A stretch of DNA of 64,000 bases. It comes from Streptomyces griseoluteus (GTDB taxonomy: Bacteria; Actinomycetota; Actinomycetes; Streptomycetales; Streptomycetaceae). The stretch covers positions 186,001 through 250,000 of the forward strand of contig NZ_SRRU01000010.1 in NCBI RefSeq assembly GCF_004784465.1, written 5' to 3'. The notes beneath the pieces are model-generated. The model ran no database searches. It had not been told where the DNA came from and saw only the letters and a list, made by a program, of their open reading frames with translations. Of the stretch, positions 50,914 to 59,609 are shown piece after piece. Positions within the stretch are counted from its first letter, which is position 1. Every line of letters starts with the position of its first letter. Position numbers and translations under genes: made by a program.

Positions 50914-51780
50914 ATGAGCCAGGCACTTCAGGACCTCCTCGATCTGCTCGACCTCGAGCGGATCGAGGAGGACATCTATCGCGGGCAGTCCCGCTCCGCC
51001 GTCGTCCCCCGCGTCTTCGGCGGCCAGGTCGCCGCGCAGGCGCTGGTCGCGGCGGGGCGTACGGTCCCCGCCGACCGCGCCGCCCACTCGCTGCACGCGT
51101 ACTTCCTGCGCACCGGCGACCCCGGGGCGCCGATCGTCTACAGCGTCGACCGCATCCGCGACGGCCGCTCCTTCACCACCCGCCGCGTGGTCGCCGTCCA
51201 GCACGGCAAGCCGATCTTCCACCTCTCCGCCTCCTTCCAGGCGTACGAGGACGGCCTCGACCACCAGGCCCCCATGCCCCAGGCGCCCGACCCGGCCACC
51301 CTGCCGACGTCCCAGGAGCGCCTGCGCGGCTACGCCCACCTCGACCCCGAGGTCGTCGAGCGCTTCCTGGAGGCACGCGAGGCGATCGATCTGCGGTACG
51401 TGGACGAGCCGCCGTACGGGGAGTTCGGCGCTCCGCGCGAGCCGCACAGCCAGGTCTGGTTCCGCGCCAACGGCAAGCTGGACGACGACCCCCTGCTGCA
51501 CGTCGTCCTCGCCACCTACGTCTCCGACATGACCCTGCTCGACTCGGTGCTGCTCGCCCACGGGCGCGGCGGCTGGGCCGTCGGGGACGTGGTCGGGGCC
51601 TCCCTGGACCACGCGATGTGGTTCCACCGCCCCTTCCGTGCCGACGAGTGGCTCCTGTACGACCAGGAGTCCCCCTCCGCCCACGGCGGCCGGGGCCTGG
51701 GCCAGGCCCGGATCTACACGCGGGACGGCGCACTCGCCATCTCGGTCGTCCAGGAGGGCGTGGTCCGCGTCCCGCGCTGA
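50914..51780 (+). CDS. tesB: Acyl-CoA thioesterase II (TesB family)
   Basis: This 288-aa protein starts at ATG 50914. It has the double hotdog fold typical of TesB: VVPRVFGGQVAAQALVAAGRTV, HSLHAYFLRTGDPGAPIVYSVDRIRDGRSF (in pieces), then in the second half LATYVSDMTLLDSVLLAHG and SLDHAMWFHRPFRADEWLLYD, containing the conserved Asp and His. It hydrolyses acyl-CoA to free acid and CoA. It is likely co-transcribed with the preceding dehydrogenase. Confidence 0.92.
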   Translation: MSQALQDLLDLLDLERIEEDIYRGQSRSAVVPRVFGGQVAAQALVAAGRTVPADRAAHSLHAYFLRTGDPGAPIVYSVDRIRDGRSFTTRRVVAVQHGKPIFHLSASFQAYEDGLDHQAPMPQAPDPATLPTSQERLRGYAHLDPEVVERFLEAREAIDLRYVDEPPYGEFGAPREPHSQVWFRANGKLDDDPLLHVVLATYVSDMTLLDSVLLAHGRGGWAVGDVVGASLDHAMWFHRPFRADEWLLYDQESPSAHGGRGLGQARIYTRDGALAISVVQEGVVRVPR

Positions 51781-52179
51781 GGCGTCATCTCCCTTGTCCG
51801 GCGCCGGGGTTGCCCGCCCCGGCGCCCTCGCTTGCGGGGGCGCCCGCGCCGTGCGGGGGGCATCCGGGACAACCCGTCACTCAGTAGACCGCTCAACAGG
51901 ACGCGCGACGCATCCGGGACTAGGCTTCATGAGTGAAAGCCGCAGCACACGGCATGCCCGGTGACGAGGTTTCCGGCTTCGGGACCTCAGCCGCAGCACC
52001 TGATGGCGTAGACGCGTACGGGTGGTCTGCGAGGCGTCGGCGGAGCAGGACCGTGCCGTTCAGCGCACTGCGGTGACACCTGAAGACCGTGCCGCAATCT
52101 TCCTCTTCGCGGTGACGGCCATCCACCTCGCACCCAGATCGGGATCGCGAGAGACGATGGAGATGGAAGGTAATTTCTC
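51781..52179. other. Long leader region upstream of the Gly/His-rich protein gene
   Basis: This 399-base region starts with the thioesterase terminator (51800-51826). The later part, about 51900-52179, contains the repeated block AGCCGCAGCAC (near 51936 and 51989) and several short inverted repeats, and ends in A/T-rich sequence GGAAGGTAATTTCTC directly before the next start. A structured 5' leader is possible, but I cannot match it to a known riboswitch. No reading frame here looks real. Confidence 0.4.
51800..51826. terminator. Terminator after tesB
   Basis: GGCGCCGGGG (51800-51809) is complementary to CCCCGGCGCC (51817-51826) around a seven-base loop, 19 bases after the thioesterase stop. 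Confidence 0.8.
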
Positions 52180-52701
52180 ATGCGATCAACGCGCGCGAGG
52201 CGTCTTGTCGCCCTGTCCGCCACGGGCCTTCTGCTGGCCGGCGGAGCAGCGGTGGGCGCCGCGGGCACCGCTTCGGCGACCCAGAACGGCAACCACAGCT
52301 CCTACGACAGGGACTACCGGGGCGGTCACCACAACGGGTACGACAACGACCGCGGCTGGTGGAACGACGACGACTGGGGTTGGGGTCGTCACAACAACTG
52401 GAACTGGGGTGACTACGACAACTACTGGGGTGGCTACGGTCACGGCGGTTACGGCCACGGCGGTTACGGCCACGGTGGCTACGGTCACGGCGGTTACGGC
52501 CACGGTGGCTACGGTCACGGCGGTTACGGTCACGGCGGCTACGGCGGCGATCACGGTGGCGGCTACGGCGGCGGCCACGGTGGCGGCGGTCACGGCGGTG
52601 GCGGTCATGGCGGCGGCGGTCACGGTGGCGGCGGTCATGGCGGTGGCGGTCACGGTGGCGGCGGCCATGGTGGTGGCGGTCACGGTGGCGGCGGTCACTG
52701 A
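52180..52701 (+). CDS. Secreted Gly/His/Tyr tandem-repeat protein
   Basis: This 173-aa protein starts at ATG 52180, twelve bases after GGAAGG. A signal peptide (basic start, LVALSATGLLLAGGAAVG core) ends near TASA at residue 33. The mature part begins with an Asp/Asn/Trp-rich stretch (YDNDRGWWNDDDWGWGRHNNW) and then becomes repetitive: seven GGYGH units, a short bridge, and eight GGGGH units to the last residue. The regular histidines suggest metal binding or a glycine-rich fibrous or adhesive wall protein. I recognise no family. The coding DNA is a 15-base tandem repeat and therefore prone to length change. Confidence 0.85.
   Translation: MRSTRARRLVALSATGLLLAGGAAVGAAGTASATQNGNHSSYDRDYRGGHHNGYDNDRGWWNDDDWGWGRHNNWNWGDYDNYWGGYGHGGYGHGGYGHGGYGHGGYGHGGYGHGGYGHGGYGGDHGGGYGGGHGGGGHGGGGHGGGGHGGGGHGGGGHGGGGHGGGGHGGGGH
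52434..52699 (+). repeat. 15-base coding tandem repeat array
   Basis: About seventeen near-identical 15-base units (GGTGGCTACGGTCAC type, then GGTGGCGGCGGTCAC type) lie in frame inside the secreted Gly/His protein gene. Wobble positions vary (CAC/CAT, GGT/GGC), so selection has kept the protein repeat while the DNA drifts. Confidence 0.9.
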
Positions 52702-52771
52702 CAACAACACCGCGATCTGAGCGAGACGTGCGGCCCCCGAGGGGGTCGCACTCCCGCGTCGGGGGGCGAGG

Positions 52772-53560
52772 TCAGACGAGTCCGGCCTGGTCGAGCAGAT
52801 ACGCCGTCATCGGGTCGTAATGGCGGGGGCTGACCACGTGGTCGTCCAGCGGGACCGCCACCTGCAGGGTGCCCTCGGCCTCGGCGAGGAACAGCGCCGG
52901 GTCGTTGCAGTCGGCGTATCCGGCCGCGTCGACGCCGTGCTGCGCCGCGTACCCGGCCCAGCCGTGGTCGGCCACGACGAGGTCCGGCAGCTCACGGCCC
53001 TCGCGCTCGAGTCCGGTGAGGATCGCGCGCATCGGCTCCCCGGAGTGGGTGTGCCAGAGGGTGGCGCCGTGCTCCAGGACGGCCACGTCGGCGAACTGCA
53101 TGACGTACCCCTCGTCGGTCTGCAGCCGCTCCGGGATGACGACGATCTCGCAGCCGGCGGCGCGCAGCGCGGCGGCGGTGGCCCGGTGCACGTCCAGCAG
53201 GCCGCCCGGATGCCCGGTGGCGAACAGCACCCGCTGGCTGTCCTCGGCCGCCTTGCGCAGCCGCAGTGCGAGTCGCTCCAGCGCGGCGACGGTCAGCTCC
53301 GGGTCGATGGTGTCCTGCCCGTACCGGTGCTCGGCGTCGTCGTTCACGCCGACCCGCTCGGCCATCACCGCGAGCACGTCCTGCTCGTCGGTCCAGCGGT
53401 CGCCCAGCTCCAGGCCGAGCCAGAAATGCCGGTCGCCGTTGGCCAGCCTGCGGTAGTGGGAGAGGTTGTTCTCGCGAGGTGTCGCCACGTCCCCCGCGAT
53501 CCGCGTTCTCACCAGATGGTCGACGAGTTGAGCACGGCTGGGCGTCCCGGATATCGGCAT
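52772..53560 (-). CDS. Phosphatase-like conserved protein
   Basis: I start at ATG 53560 behind a G-run; ATG 53569 is an alternative. The 262-aa protein has a helical N-terminal third (SRAQLVDHLVRTRIAG ... NNLSHYRRLANGDRHFWLGLEL). A Rossmann-like core follows with RVLFATGHPGGLLDVHRATAAALR, a helical acid-rich strand CEIVVIPERL and PDLVVADHGWAGYAAQHGVDAAGYADCNDP. The conserved GHPGG, ADHGW and DCNDP motifs suggest a metal-dependent hydrolase, and relatives are annotated as phosphatases. Activity is not established. Confidence 0.7.
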   Translation of the reverse strand: MPISGTPSRAQLVDHLVRTRIAGDVATPRENNLSHYRRLANGDRHFWLGLELGDRWTDEQDVLAVMAERVGVNDDAEHRYGQDTIDPELTVAALERLALRLRKAAEDSQRVLFATGHPGGLLDVHRATAAALRAAGCEIVVIPERLQTDEGYVMQFADVAVLEHGATLWHTHSGEPMRAILTGLEREGRELPDLVVADHGWAGYAAQHGVDAAGYADCNDPALFLAEAEGTLQVAVPLDDHVVSPRHYDPMTAYLLDQAGLV

Positions 53561-53630
53561 GCCCCCCATTGTGGGGCAGCGAACGATCCGCCGTCTCCGG
53601 GACGCCCCTCTTACGGGGGACCCCGGTGGC

Positions 53631-55163
53631 TCAGTGGTGGCGCAGGGCGAACCACAGCTCCATGCGGACGTCCGGATCGTCCAGGTCCGTGTCGAGGAGG
53701 GCGGCGCAGCGCGCGATGCGCTGGCGGACGGTGTTGCGGTGCACGTCCAGCGCGACCGCCGTACGGTCCCAACTCCCGTGCAGGGAGAGCCAGGTGCGCA
53801 GGGTCTCGGTGAGCGCCGGGCCCGCCGCGAGCGGGGCGAGGAGGGCCCGCGCGTGCTCCTCGGCGTCCGCGCGCGGCACCAGCTCACTCAGCCCCGGCCG
53901 GGCGCCGTGCCGGACCAGCGGGGCGCGGGTGGCTCGGGCGCGGGCCAGCGCGCGGGCGGCCTGCGCGTCGGCCGACGGCCAGCCGTCGGGCTCGGCGGGC
54001 GCGCCGACGCCCAGCGTCCAGCCGGGCTGCGCGGCCGGCTCCCGCCCGGCGGGCACGAGGACGCGTACGACGTCCCGGCCCAGGTCGATCAGGGGTGAGC
54101 CGAGCGCCGTGCCGAGGGCGGCCGCGCCGACGGGGTCGGGGGTGCCGTTCTCCGGGCGGGCGTGCACCACCAGCCACCGCCCGCCACTCCCCAGCAGCCC
54201 GGCCACCTCCGCCGGGGCCGCGCCCAGCAGCAGCCGCACCAGCGCCGAGGAGCGGGCCGCGCCCGCCCCGCTCTGGTGCTCGCCGGTCAGCAGGGAGAGC
54301 AGTACGGCGGCGACGGAGGCGATGGTGTGGTCGGCCGGCTCGCGCCGCCGGGTGGCCACGCCGAGCACGAACCCGCTGCTGCCGCCCAGGGCGTAGGCGG
54401 CGAGCTGGGTGTCGCCGAGGGAGTCGGTGGCGGAGGTGGGGGCGTCCCTGGGGGTGTTCTCCGGGCCGGTGCCCGGCCGTACCACCGCCGTCAGCTTCCG
54501 CAACGCCTCCTGCGTCCCCGGTACCGGCGCGCGGCCCGCGCTCGCGATCGCCGTGCCGTCGGGGGCGTACAGGAGGGCGTGGGCGGCAAGGCGCTGGGCG
54601 AGCTGGCGCAGGACCGAGGGGACCGGGTCGGGGCGGGAGGCGGCGGCCGCGAGGCTCTGCTGGGCCTCCGTGACCCGGCGCAGCTCGGCGAGGCGGGCCT
54701 GCGCCATGAGCTGCCACACCGCGCGGGCCACCCCGGAGAACGTGGTCCGGGGCGGCACCTCCAGCAGCGGCAGCCCGTACGCCTCACACGCGGCGACCAG
54801 CGCGCGCGGCACCGTGTCGTGCACCGGGGCCAGCCCGAAGCCGAGTGCGGCACCCCCCGCCGCGACGATCCGCGACACGTAGTCCGCGAAATAGTCCCCC
54901 GAGCTCTCGACTTCGCTCGAGCAGGGGGCGCCCCCCTCGGCCCCCGCCGCCTCCGGCACATGCACCCCGGCCGTCAGCAGCAGCTCGCCGCCCAGCAGAT
55001 AGGGGTACGGGTCCGCCATCTCCGAGGTGTGCGCCCAGTGGATCACGGTGTCCGGGGCCGGGGGACCGGCGATCTGGCGCAGGCCCAGGTCCTCGCGGGC
55101 CAGCAGCGCGGAGAGCGGCACGGGCGGGGTCGGCGGGACGGACGGGGCGGTCGGCTCCGACAT
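53631..55163 (-). CDS. PucR-family transcriptional regulator
   Basis: The ATG at 55163 lies nine bases after GGAGG; a GTG at 55172 is too close to it. The 510-aa protein has the N-terminal purine-catabolism (PucR) domain (LSALLAREDLGLRQIAG ... ELLLTAGVHVP), a GGDEF-like middle region and a C-terminal helix-turn-helix LSLHGSWDRTAVALDVHRNTVRQRIARC. PucR proteins activate nitrogen-compound catabolic genes. It is divergent from the symporter/agmatinase/ThDP operon, which is its likely target. Confidence 0.87.
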   Translation of the reverse strand: MSEPTAPSVPPTPPVPLSALLAREDLGLRQIAGPPAPDTVIHWAHTSEMADPYPYLLGGELLLTAGVHVPEAAGAEGGAPCSSEVESSGDYFADYVSRIVAAGGAALGFGLAPVHDTVPRALVAACEAYGLPLLEVPPRTTFSGVARAVWQLMAQARLAELRRVTEAQQSLAAAASRPDPVPSVLRQLAQRLAAHALLYAPDGTAIASAGRAPVPGTQEALRKLTAVVRPGTGPENTPRDAPTSATDSLGDTQLAAYALGGSSGFVLGVATRRREPADHTIASVAAVLLSLLTGEHQSGAGAARSSALVRLLLGAAPAEVAGLLGSGGRWLVVHARPENGTPDPVGAAALGTALGSPLIDLGRDVVRVLVPAGREPAAQPGWTLGVGAPAEPDGWPSADAQAARALARARATRAPLVRHGARPGLSELVPRADAEEHARALLAPLAAGPALTETLRTWLSLHGSWDRTAVALDVHRNTVRQRIARCAALLDTDLDDPDVRMELWFALRHH

Positions 55164-55359
55164 GGTGTGCACATCCTCCTGTCCGCCCCGTTCATATGGA
55201 TGAAACGTACACTTCGCAGTCGCTTTCCGGCCACCTATCGTCTAGGCGGAACGGCAGCCGCGGGTACGGGCGGATGTCCCCGCGAACCGCTGCCGTCGAC
55301 ACCCCCACGCCACAGCACGACACGCCACCGGACAAGCGCGCGAAGGAGGGCCCCAGCCC

Positions 55360-56820
55360 ATGGCCGTCGACTACACAGTGATCGTCGTCTATCTCGCCGG
55401 GATGCTGGCCATGGGCTGGTGGGGCATGCGCCGCGCCAAGTCCAAGAGCGAGTTCCTGGTGGCCGGCCGCAGACTGGGCCCGGCCATGTACTCCGGCACC
55501 ATGGCCGCCATCGTGCTCGGCGGCGCGTCCACCATCGGCGGAGTCGGCCTCGGCTACAAGTACGGCCTCTCCGGCGCCTGGATGGTCTTCACCATCGGCC
55601 TCGGCCTGCTCGCCCTGTCGGTGTTCTTCTCGGCCCGCATCGCCCGGCTGAAGGTCTACACCGTCTCCGAGATGCTGGACCTGCGCTACGGCGGCCGGGC
55701 CGGGGTCATCTCCGGCGTGGTCATGTGGGCGTACACCCTGATGCTGGCGGTCACCTCGACCATCGCCTACGCCACGATCTTCGACGTGCTGTTCGACATG
55801 AACCGCACCCTGGCGATCGTCCTCGGCGGATCGATCGTCGTCGCGTACTCCACCCTCGGCGGCATGTGGTCGATCACGCTCACCGACATGGTGCAGTTCG
55901 TGGTGAAGACGATCGGCGTGCTGCTCCTGCTGCTGCCCATCGCCGTGGTCAAGGCGGGCGGCTTCTCGGAGATGCGGGCCAAGCTGCCCACCTCGTACTT
56001 CGACCCGCTGGGCATCGGCGGCGAGACGATCTTCACCTACGTGCTGATCTACACCTTCGGCATGCTGATCGGCCAGGACATCTGGCAGCGCGTGTTCACC
56101 GCCCGCGACGACCGCACCGCCAAGTGGGGCGGCACCGCGTCGGGCACGTACTGCCTGGTCTACGCGGTGGCCGGCTCGGTCATCGGCACCGCCGCCAAGG
56201 TGCTCTACCCCAAGCTCGCCAGCCCGGACGACGCGTTCGCCACCATCGTCAAGGACGAACTCCCCATCGGCGTCCGGGGTCTGGTGCTGGCCGCCGCCCT
56301 CGCCGCCGTGATGTCCACCTCCTCCGGCGCCCTGATCGCCTGCGCGACCGTCGCCAACAACGACATCTGGTCCCGGCTGCGGGGCATCGTCCGCCCCGGT
56401 GGCGAGGAGCACGACGAGGTGAAGGGCAACCGCGTCTTCATCCTGATCATGGGCATCGCCGTGATCGGCACCGCCATCGCGCTGAACAACGTGGTCGAGG
56501 CGCTGACCGTCGCGTACAACCTGCTCGTCGGCGGCCTGCTGGTGCCGATCCTCGGCGGGCTGCTGTGGAAGCGCGGCACCGTGCAGGGCGCGCTCGCTGC
56601 CGTGATCGTCGGCGGCCTCGCGGTGATCGGCCTGATGGCGGGCTACGGCATCCTCGCCAACGAGCCCGTCTACTACGGCCTGCTCGCCTCCCTCGCCGCC
56701 TACCTGGCGGTCTCCCTGGCCACCAGGCCCACCGACGAACGCGTCCTCGCCGTCTGGCGCGACCGCCTCGCCGGCAAGTCCCCCGAACTCCCGTCCGAAC
56801 CGGTCCCGGCTCCCCAGTAG
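55360..56820 (+). CDS. Sodium:solute symporter (SSS family)
   Basis: This 486-aa protein starts at ATG 55360 behind GAAGGAGG. It has about thirteen membrane helices and SSS-family motifs: SEFLVAGRRLGPAMYSGTMAA near the N-terminus, GGMWSITLTDMVQFVVK and GQDIWQRVFTARDDRTAKWG (core region). It imports a solute with sodium. It is the first gene of the operon with an agmatinase-like enzyme and a ThDP enzyme, so a guanidino compound or amine is a reasonable guess. Confidence 0.9.
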   Translation: MAVDYTVIVVYLAGMLAMGWWGMRRAKSKSEFLVAGRRLGPAMYSGTMAAIVLGGASTIGGVGLGYKYGLSGAWMVFTIGLGLLALSVFFSARIARLKVYTVSEMLDLRYGGRAGVISGVVMWAYTLMLAVTSTIAYATIFDVLFDMNRTLAIVLGGSIVVAYSTLGGMWSITLTDMVQFVVKTIGVLLLLLPIAVVKAGGFSEMRAKLPTSYFDPLGIGGETIFTYVLIYTFGMLIGQDIWQRVFTARDDRTAKWGGTASGTYCLVYAVAGSVIGTAAKVLYPKLASPDDAFATIVKDELPIGVRGLVLAAALAAVMSTSSGALIACATVANNDIWSRLRGIVRPGGEEHDEVKGNRVFILIMGIAVIGTAIALNNVVEALTVAYNLLVGGLLVPILGGLLWKRGTVQGALAAVIVGGLAVIGLMAGYGILANEPVYYGLLASLAAYLAVSLATRPTDERVLAVWRDRLAGKSPELPSEPVPAPQ

Positions 56821-56876
56821 AGTCGTACGGAAAGCAGTACATGCGCGACTAAGCGCAAGGAAGAAGGCATTTCACG

Positions 56877-57848
56877 ATGAGCAGCTCCGAGACGCCCCGC
56901 GGACCCGTCGACTCCTCCCGCGTCCCGCGCTACGCGGGCCCCGCGACCTTCGCCCGGCTGCCCCGGCTGGACGAGGTCGGCCGCGCCGACGTCGCCGTGG
57001 TCGGCGTGCCGTTCGACTCCGGCGTCTCGTACCGGCCGGGCGCCCGCTTCGGCGGCAACGCCATCCGCGAGGCGTCCCGGCTGCTGCGCCCGTACAACCC
57101 CGCGCAGGACGCCTCCCCCTTCGCCCTCGCGCAGGTCGCGGACGGCGGCGACATCGCGGTGAACCCGTTCAACATCAACGAGGCCGTCGACACCATCGAG
57201 GCCGCCGCCGACGACCTGCTCGGCACCGGCGCCCGCCTGATGACCCTGGGCGGCGACCACACCATCGCGCTGCCGCTGCTGCGAAGCGTCGCCAAGAAGC
57301 ACGGCCCGGTCGCGCTGCTGCACTTCGACGCGCACCTCGACACCTGGGACACGTACTTCGGCGCCGAGTACACCCACGGCACGCCGTTCCGCCGCGCGGT
57401 GGAGGAGGGCATCCTCGACACCGAGGCGCTGTCCCACGTCGGCACCCGGGGCCCGCTGTACGGCAAGCAGGACCTCACCGACGACGAGAAGATGGGCTTC
57501 GGCATCGTCACCTCGGCCGACGTCTACCGCCGGGGCGCGGACGAGGTCGCCGACCAGCTCCGCCAGCGCATCGGGGACCGCCCGCTGTACATCTCCATCG
57601 ACATCGACTGCCTCGACCCGGCCCACGCCCCCGGCACCGGCACCCCCGAGGCGGGCGGCATGACCTCCCGCGAGCTGCTGGAGATCCTGCGCGGGCTCGC
57701 CTCGTGCAACCTGGTCTCGGCGGACGTGGTCGAGGTCGCCCCGGCGTACGACCACGCCGAGATCACCTCGGTCGCGGCCTCGCACACGGCGTACGAACTC
57801 ACCACCATCATGAGCCGTCAGATCGCGGCGGCCCGGAAGGACGCGTAA
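56877..57848 (+). CDS. speB: Agmatinase-family ureohydrolase
   Basis: This 323-aa enzyme starts at ATG 56877. It contains the three manganese-binding signatures of the ureohydrolases, LGGDHTIALPLL, LHFDAHLDTWDTY and SIDIDCLDPAHAPGTGTPE, and releases urea from agmatine or a related guanidino acid such as guanidinobutyrate. Length and motifs are complete. It lies 56 bases after the symporter and 5 bases before the ThDP gene. Substrate choice cannot be decided by eye. Confidence 0.92.
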   Translation: MSSSETPRGPVDSSRVPRYAGPATFARLPRLDEVGRADVAVVGVPFDSGVSYRPGARFGGNAIREASRLLRPYNPAQDASPFALAQVADGGDIAVNPFNINEAVDTIEAAADDLLGTGARLMTLGGDHTIALPLLRSVAKKHGPVALLHFDAHLDTWDTYFGAEYTHGTPFRRAVEEGILDTEALSHVGTRGPLYGKQDLTDDEKMGFGIVTSADVYRRGADEVADQLRQRIGDRPLYISIDIDCLDPAHAPGTGTPEAGGMTSRELLEILRGLASCNLVSADVVEVAPAYDHAEITSVAASHTAYELTTIMSRQIAAARKDA

Positions 57849-57853
57849 GCGAC

Positions 57854-59539
57854 GTGACGCACGACCACGACCTGGAACTCCGCCCGACCGAGGCGCAGAC
57901 GGAGGCGGCCCTGAATCCCCCGCCGGGGCGCAACGGCGGCGACCTGGTCGTGGAGACGCTGGCCGGGCTCGGCGCGACGGCCGTCTTCGGACTGCCCGGC
58001 CAGCACGCGCTCGGCATGTTCGACGCGCTGCGCCGCTCCTCGCTGCGCTACATCGGCCTGCGGGTGGAGAACAACGCGGGCTTCGCGGCGGACGCGTACG
58101 GCCGGATCACGGGGGAGGCGGCGCCGCTGCTGCTCTCCACCGGGCCGGGCGCGCTGACCTCGCTGGCCGCGCTGCAGGAGGCGGCCGCGGCCTCCGCGCC
58201 CGTGCTGGCGATCAGCAGCCAGATCCCCACGGCGGGGCTCGGTGGTGGCCGACACGGTTATCTGCACGAACTCCCGGATCAGGCGGCGTCGTTCCGGGGG
58301 ATCGTGAAGTCGGTTCACACGGTCCGCTCGCAGTCGCAGATCCCGTCGGCCGTCGCGGAGGCCTGGCGGTCCGCGCTGACCGCTCCGCACGGGCCGGTGT
58401 GGGTGGAGATCCCGCAGGACGTGCTGCTGGCGGAGACCTCGCTGCCGGTGGTGACGGCCCCGGACGCGACCCCGGAGGAACTCGTCCCGCGCGTCGAACT
58501 CACGGCGGTGGCAGCGGACCTGCTGTCCCGTGCTCAGCGTCCCGCGATCATCGCGGGCGGGGGAGTCGTACGGTCCGACGCCTCGGGCAAGCTGCTGCAG
58601 CTGGCGGAGAAGCTGGACGCCCCCGTGGTGACCACCTTCGGCGGCAAGGGCGCCTTCCCCTGGGAACACCCGCTGTCCCTCCAGTCCTGGCTGGAGGACC
58701 GGCACATGACCGACCTGCTGGAGGACGCGGACGTCCTGCTGGTGGTCGGGTCGGGGCTCGGTGAACTCTCCTCGAACTACCACACGTTCAAGCCCCGTGG
58801 CCGGGTCGTCCAGATCGAGGCCGACCTCGGCAAGCTGGAGTCCAACCACCCGGCGCTGGGCATCCACGCGGACGCCCGCCTCGCGCTCCAGGCGCTGCTG
58901 GAGACGGTGTCCGAGCGGACCGACGTCACGGCGCCGGAGCGGGTGCGGGACGTGCTCGGCCGTATCGCCGACCGGATCGCCGGGCAGGAACTCACGCTGG
59001 AGCAGGACGTGTTGGCGTCCGTGCGCCGGGCGCTCCCGGCCGGCTCGCCGTCCTTCTGGGACATGACGATCCTCGCCTACTGGGCCTGGTCCGCCTTCGA
59101 CCCGCGCGGCGTCAACACCATGCACTCCGCCCAGGGCGCCGGCGGCCTCGGCTACGGCTTCCCGGCGGCACTCGGCGCGGCGGCGGCCGACCCGAGCCGC
59201 CCGGTCCTCGCGGTCTCCGGCGACGGGGGCGCCCTGTACTCGATCGCCGAGCTGGCCACGGCCCGTCAGTACGACCTGCCGGTCACCTGGCTGATCGTGG
59301 ACGACGGGGGCTACGGCATCCTCCGCGAGTACATGACGGATGCCTTCGGCCAGGCCACGGCGACGGAACTGACCCGCCCGGACTACGTGGCGCTGGCCGA
59401 GTCCTTCGGGGTGCCGGGCGTGCGCACGAGCCCCGAGACCCTGGAGGCGGACCTGACGAAGGCGCTGGCGACGCCCGGCCCTTCGGTGGTCGTGCTCCCC
59501 GCGGTCCTGCGGATGTTCGCGCCGACCCACCTGGGCTGA
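57854..59539 (+). CDS. Thiamine diphosphate-dependent enzyme (acetolactate synthase-like)
   Basis: This 561-aa protein starts at GTG 57854, five bases after speB. The ThDP-activating Glu72 lies in LRVENNAGFAADAYGR, STGPGALTSLAALQEAAAAS follows, a central Rossmann domain covers about 215-350, and the ThDP/Mg site is SGDGGALYSIAELATARQ with LIVDDGGYG. It belongs to the ALS/benzoylformate decarboxylase superfamily; in this operon it probably decarboxylates a 2-oxo acid or processes an aldehyde product. A decayed second copy of its last ~55 codons lies about 1.2 kb downstream. Confidence 0.88.
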   Translation: MTHDHDLELRPTEAQTEAALNPPPGRNGGDLVVETLAGLGATAVFGLPGQHALGMFDALRRSSLRYIGLRVENNAGFAADAYGRITGEAAPLLLSTGPGALTSLAALQEAAAASAPVLAISSQIPTAGLGGGRHGYLHELPDQAASFRGIVKSVHTVRSQSQIPSAVAEAWRSALTAPHGPVWVEIPQDVLLAETSLPVVTAPDATPEELVPRVELTAVAADLLSRAQRPAIIAGGGVVRSDASGKLLQLAEKLDAPVVTTFGGKGAFPWEHPLSLQSWLEDRHMTDLLEDADVLLVVGSGLGELSSNYHTFKPRGRVVQIEADLGKLESNHPALGIHADARLALQALLETVSERTDVTAPERVRDVLGRIADRIAGQELTLEQDVLASVRRALPAGSPSFWDMTILAYWAWSAFDPRGVNTMHSAQGAGGLGYGFPAALGAAAADPSRPVLAVSGDGGALYSIAELATARQYDLPVTWLIVDDGGYGILREYMTDAFGQATATELTRPDYVALAESFGVPGVRTSPETLEADLTKALATPGPSVVVLPAVLRMFAPTHLG

Positions 59540-59560
59540 CCGGCCGCGCCGGACGCCGGA

Positions 59561-59601
59561 CAGCGGTGAACTTCCCCCGTGCGGGGGCAGGTTCACCGCT
59601 G
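59561..59601. terminator. Bipartite hairpin terminator after the ThDP gene
   Basis: CAGCGGTGAAC (59561-59571) pairs with GTTCACCGCTG (59591-59601), enclosing a second stem CCCCC/GGGGG. It separates the plus-strand operon from the convergent endonuclease gene. Confidence 0.88.
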
Positions 59602-59609
59602 TGCTGCGT

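Noticed and set aside
52434..52699. Regular short repeats that could suggest a CRISPR array
   Set aside because: The units are contiguous 15-mers without spacers, in frame, and encode GGYGH/GGGGH. There are no cas genes.
52022..52720. Thr/Val/Ala-rich frames on both strands across the Gly/His gene
   Set aside because: They are frame-shifted or antisense readings of the 15-base tandem repeat. Only the frame from 52180 has a ribosome site and a signal peptide.
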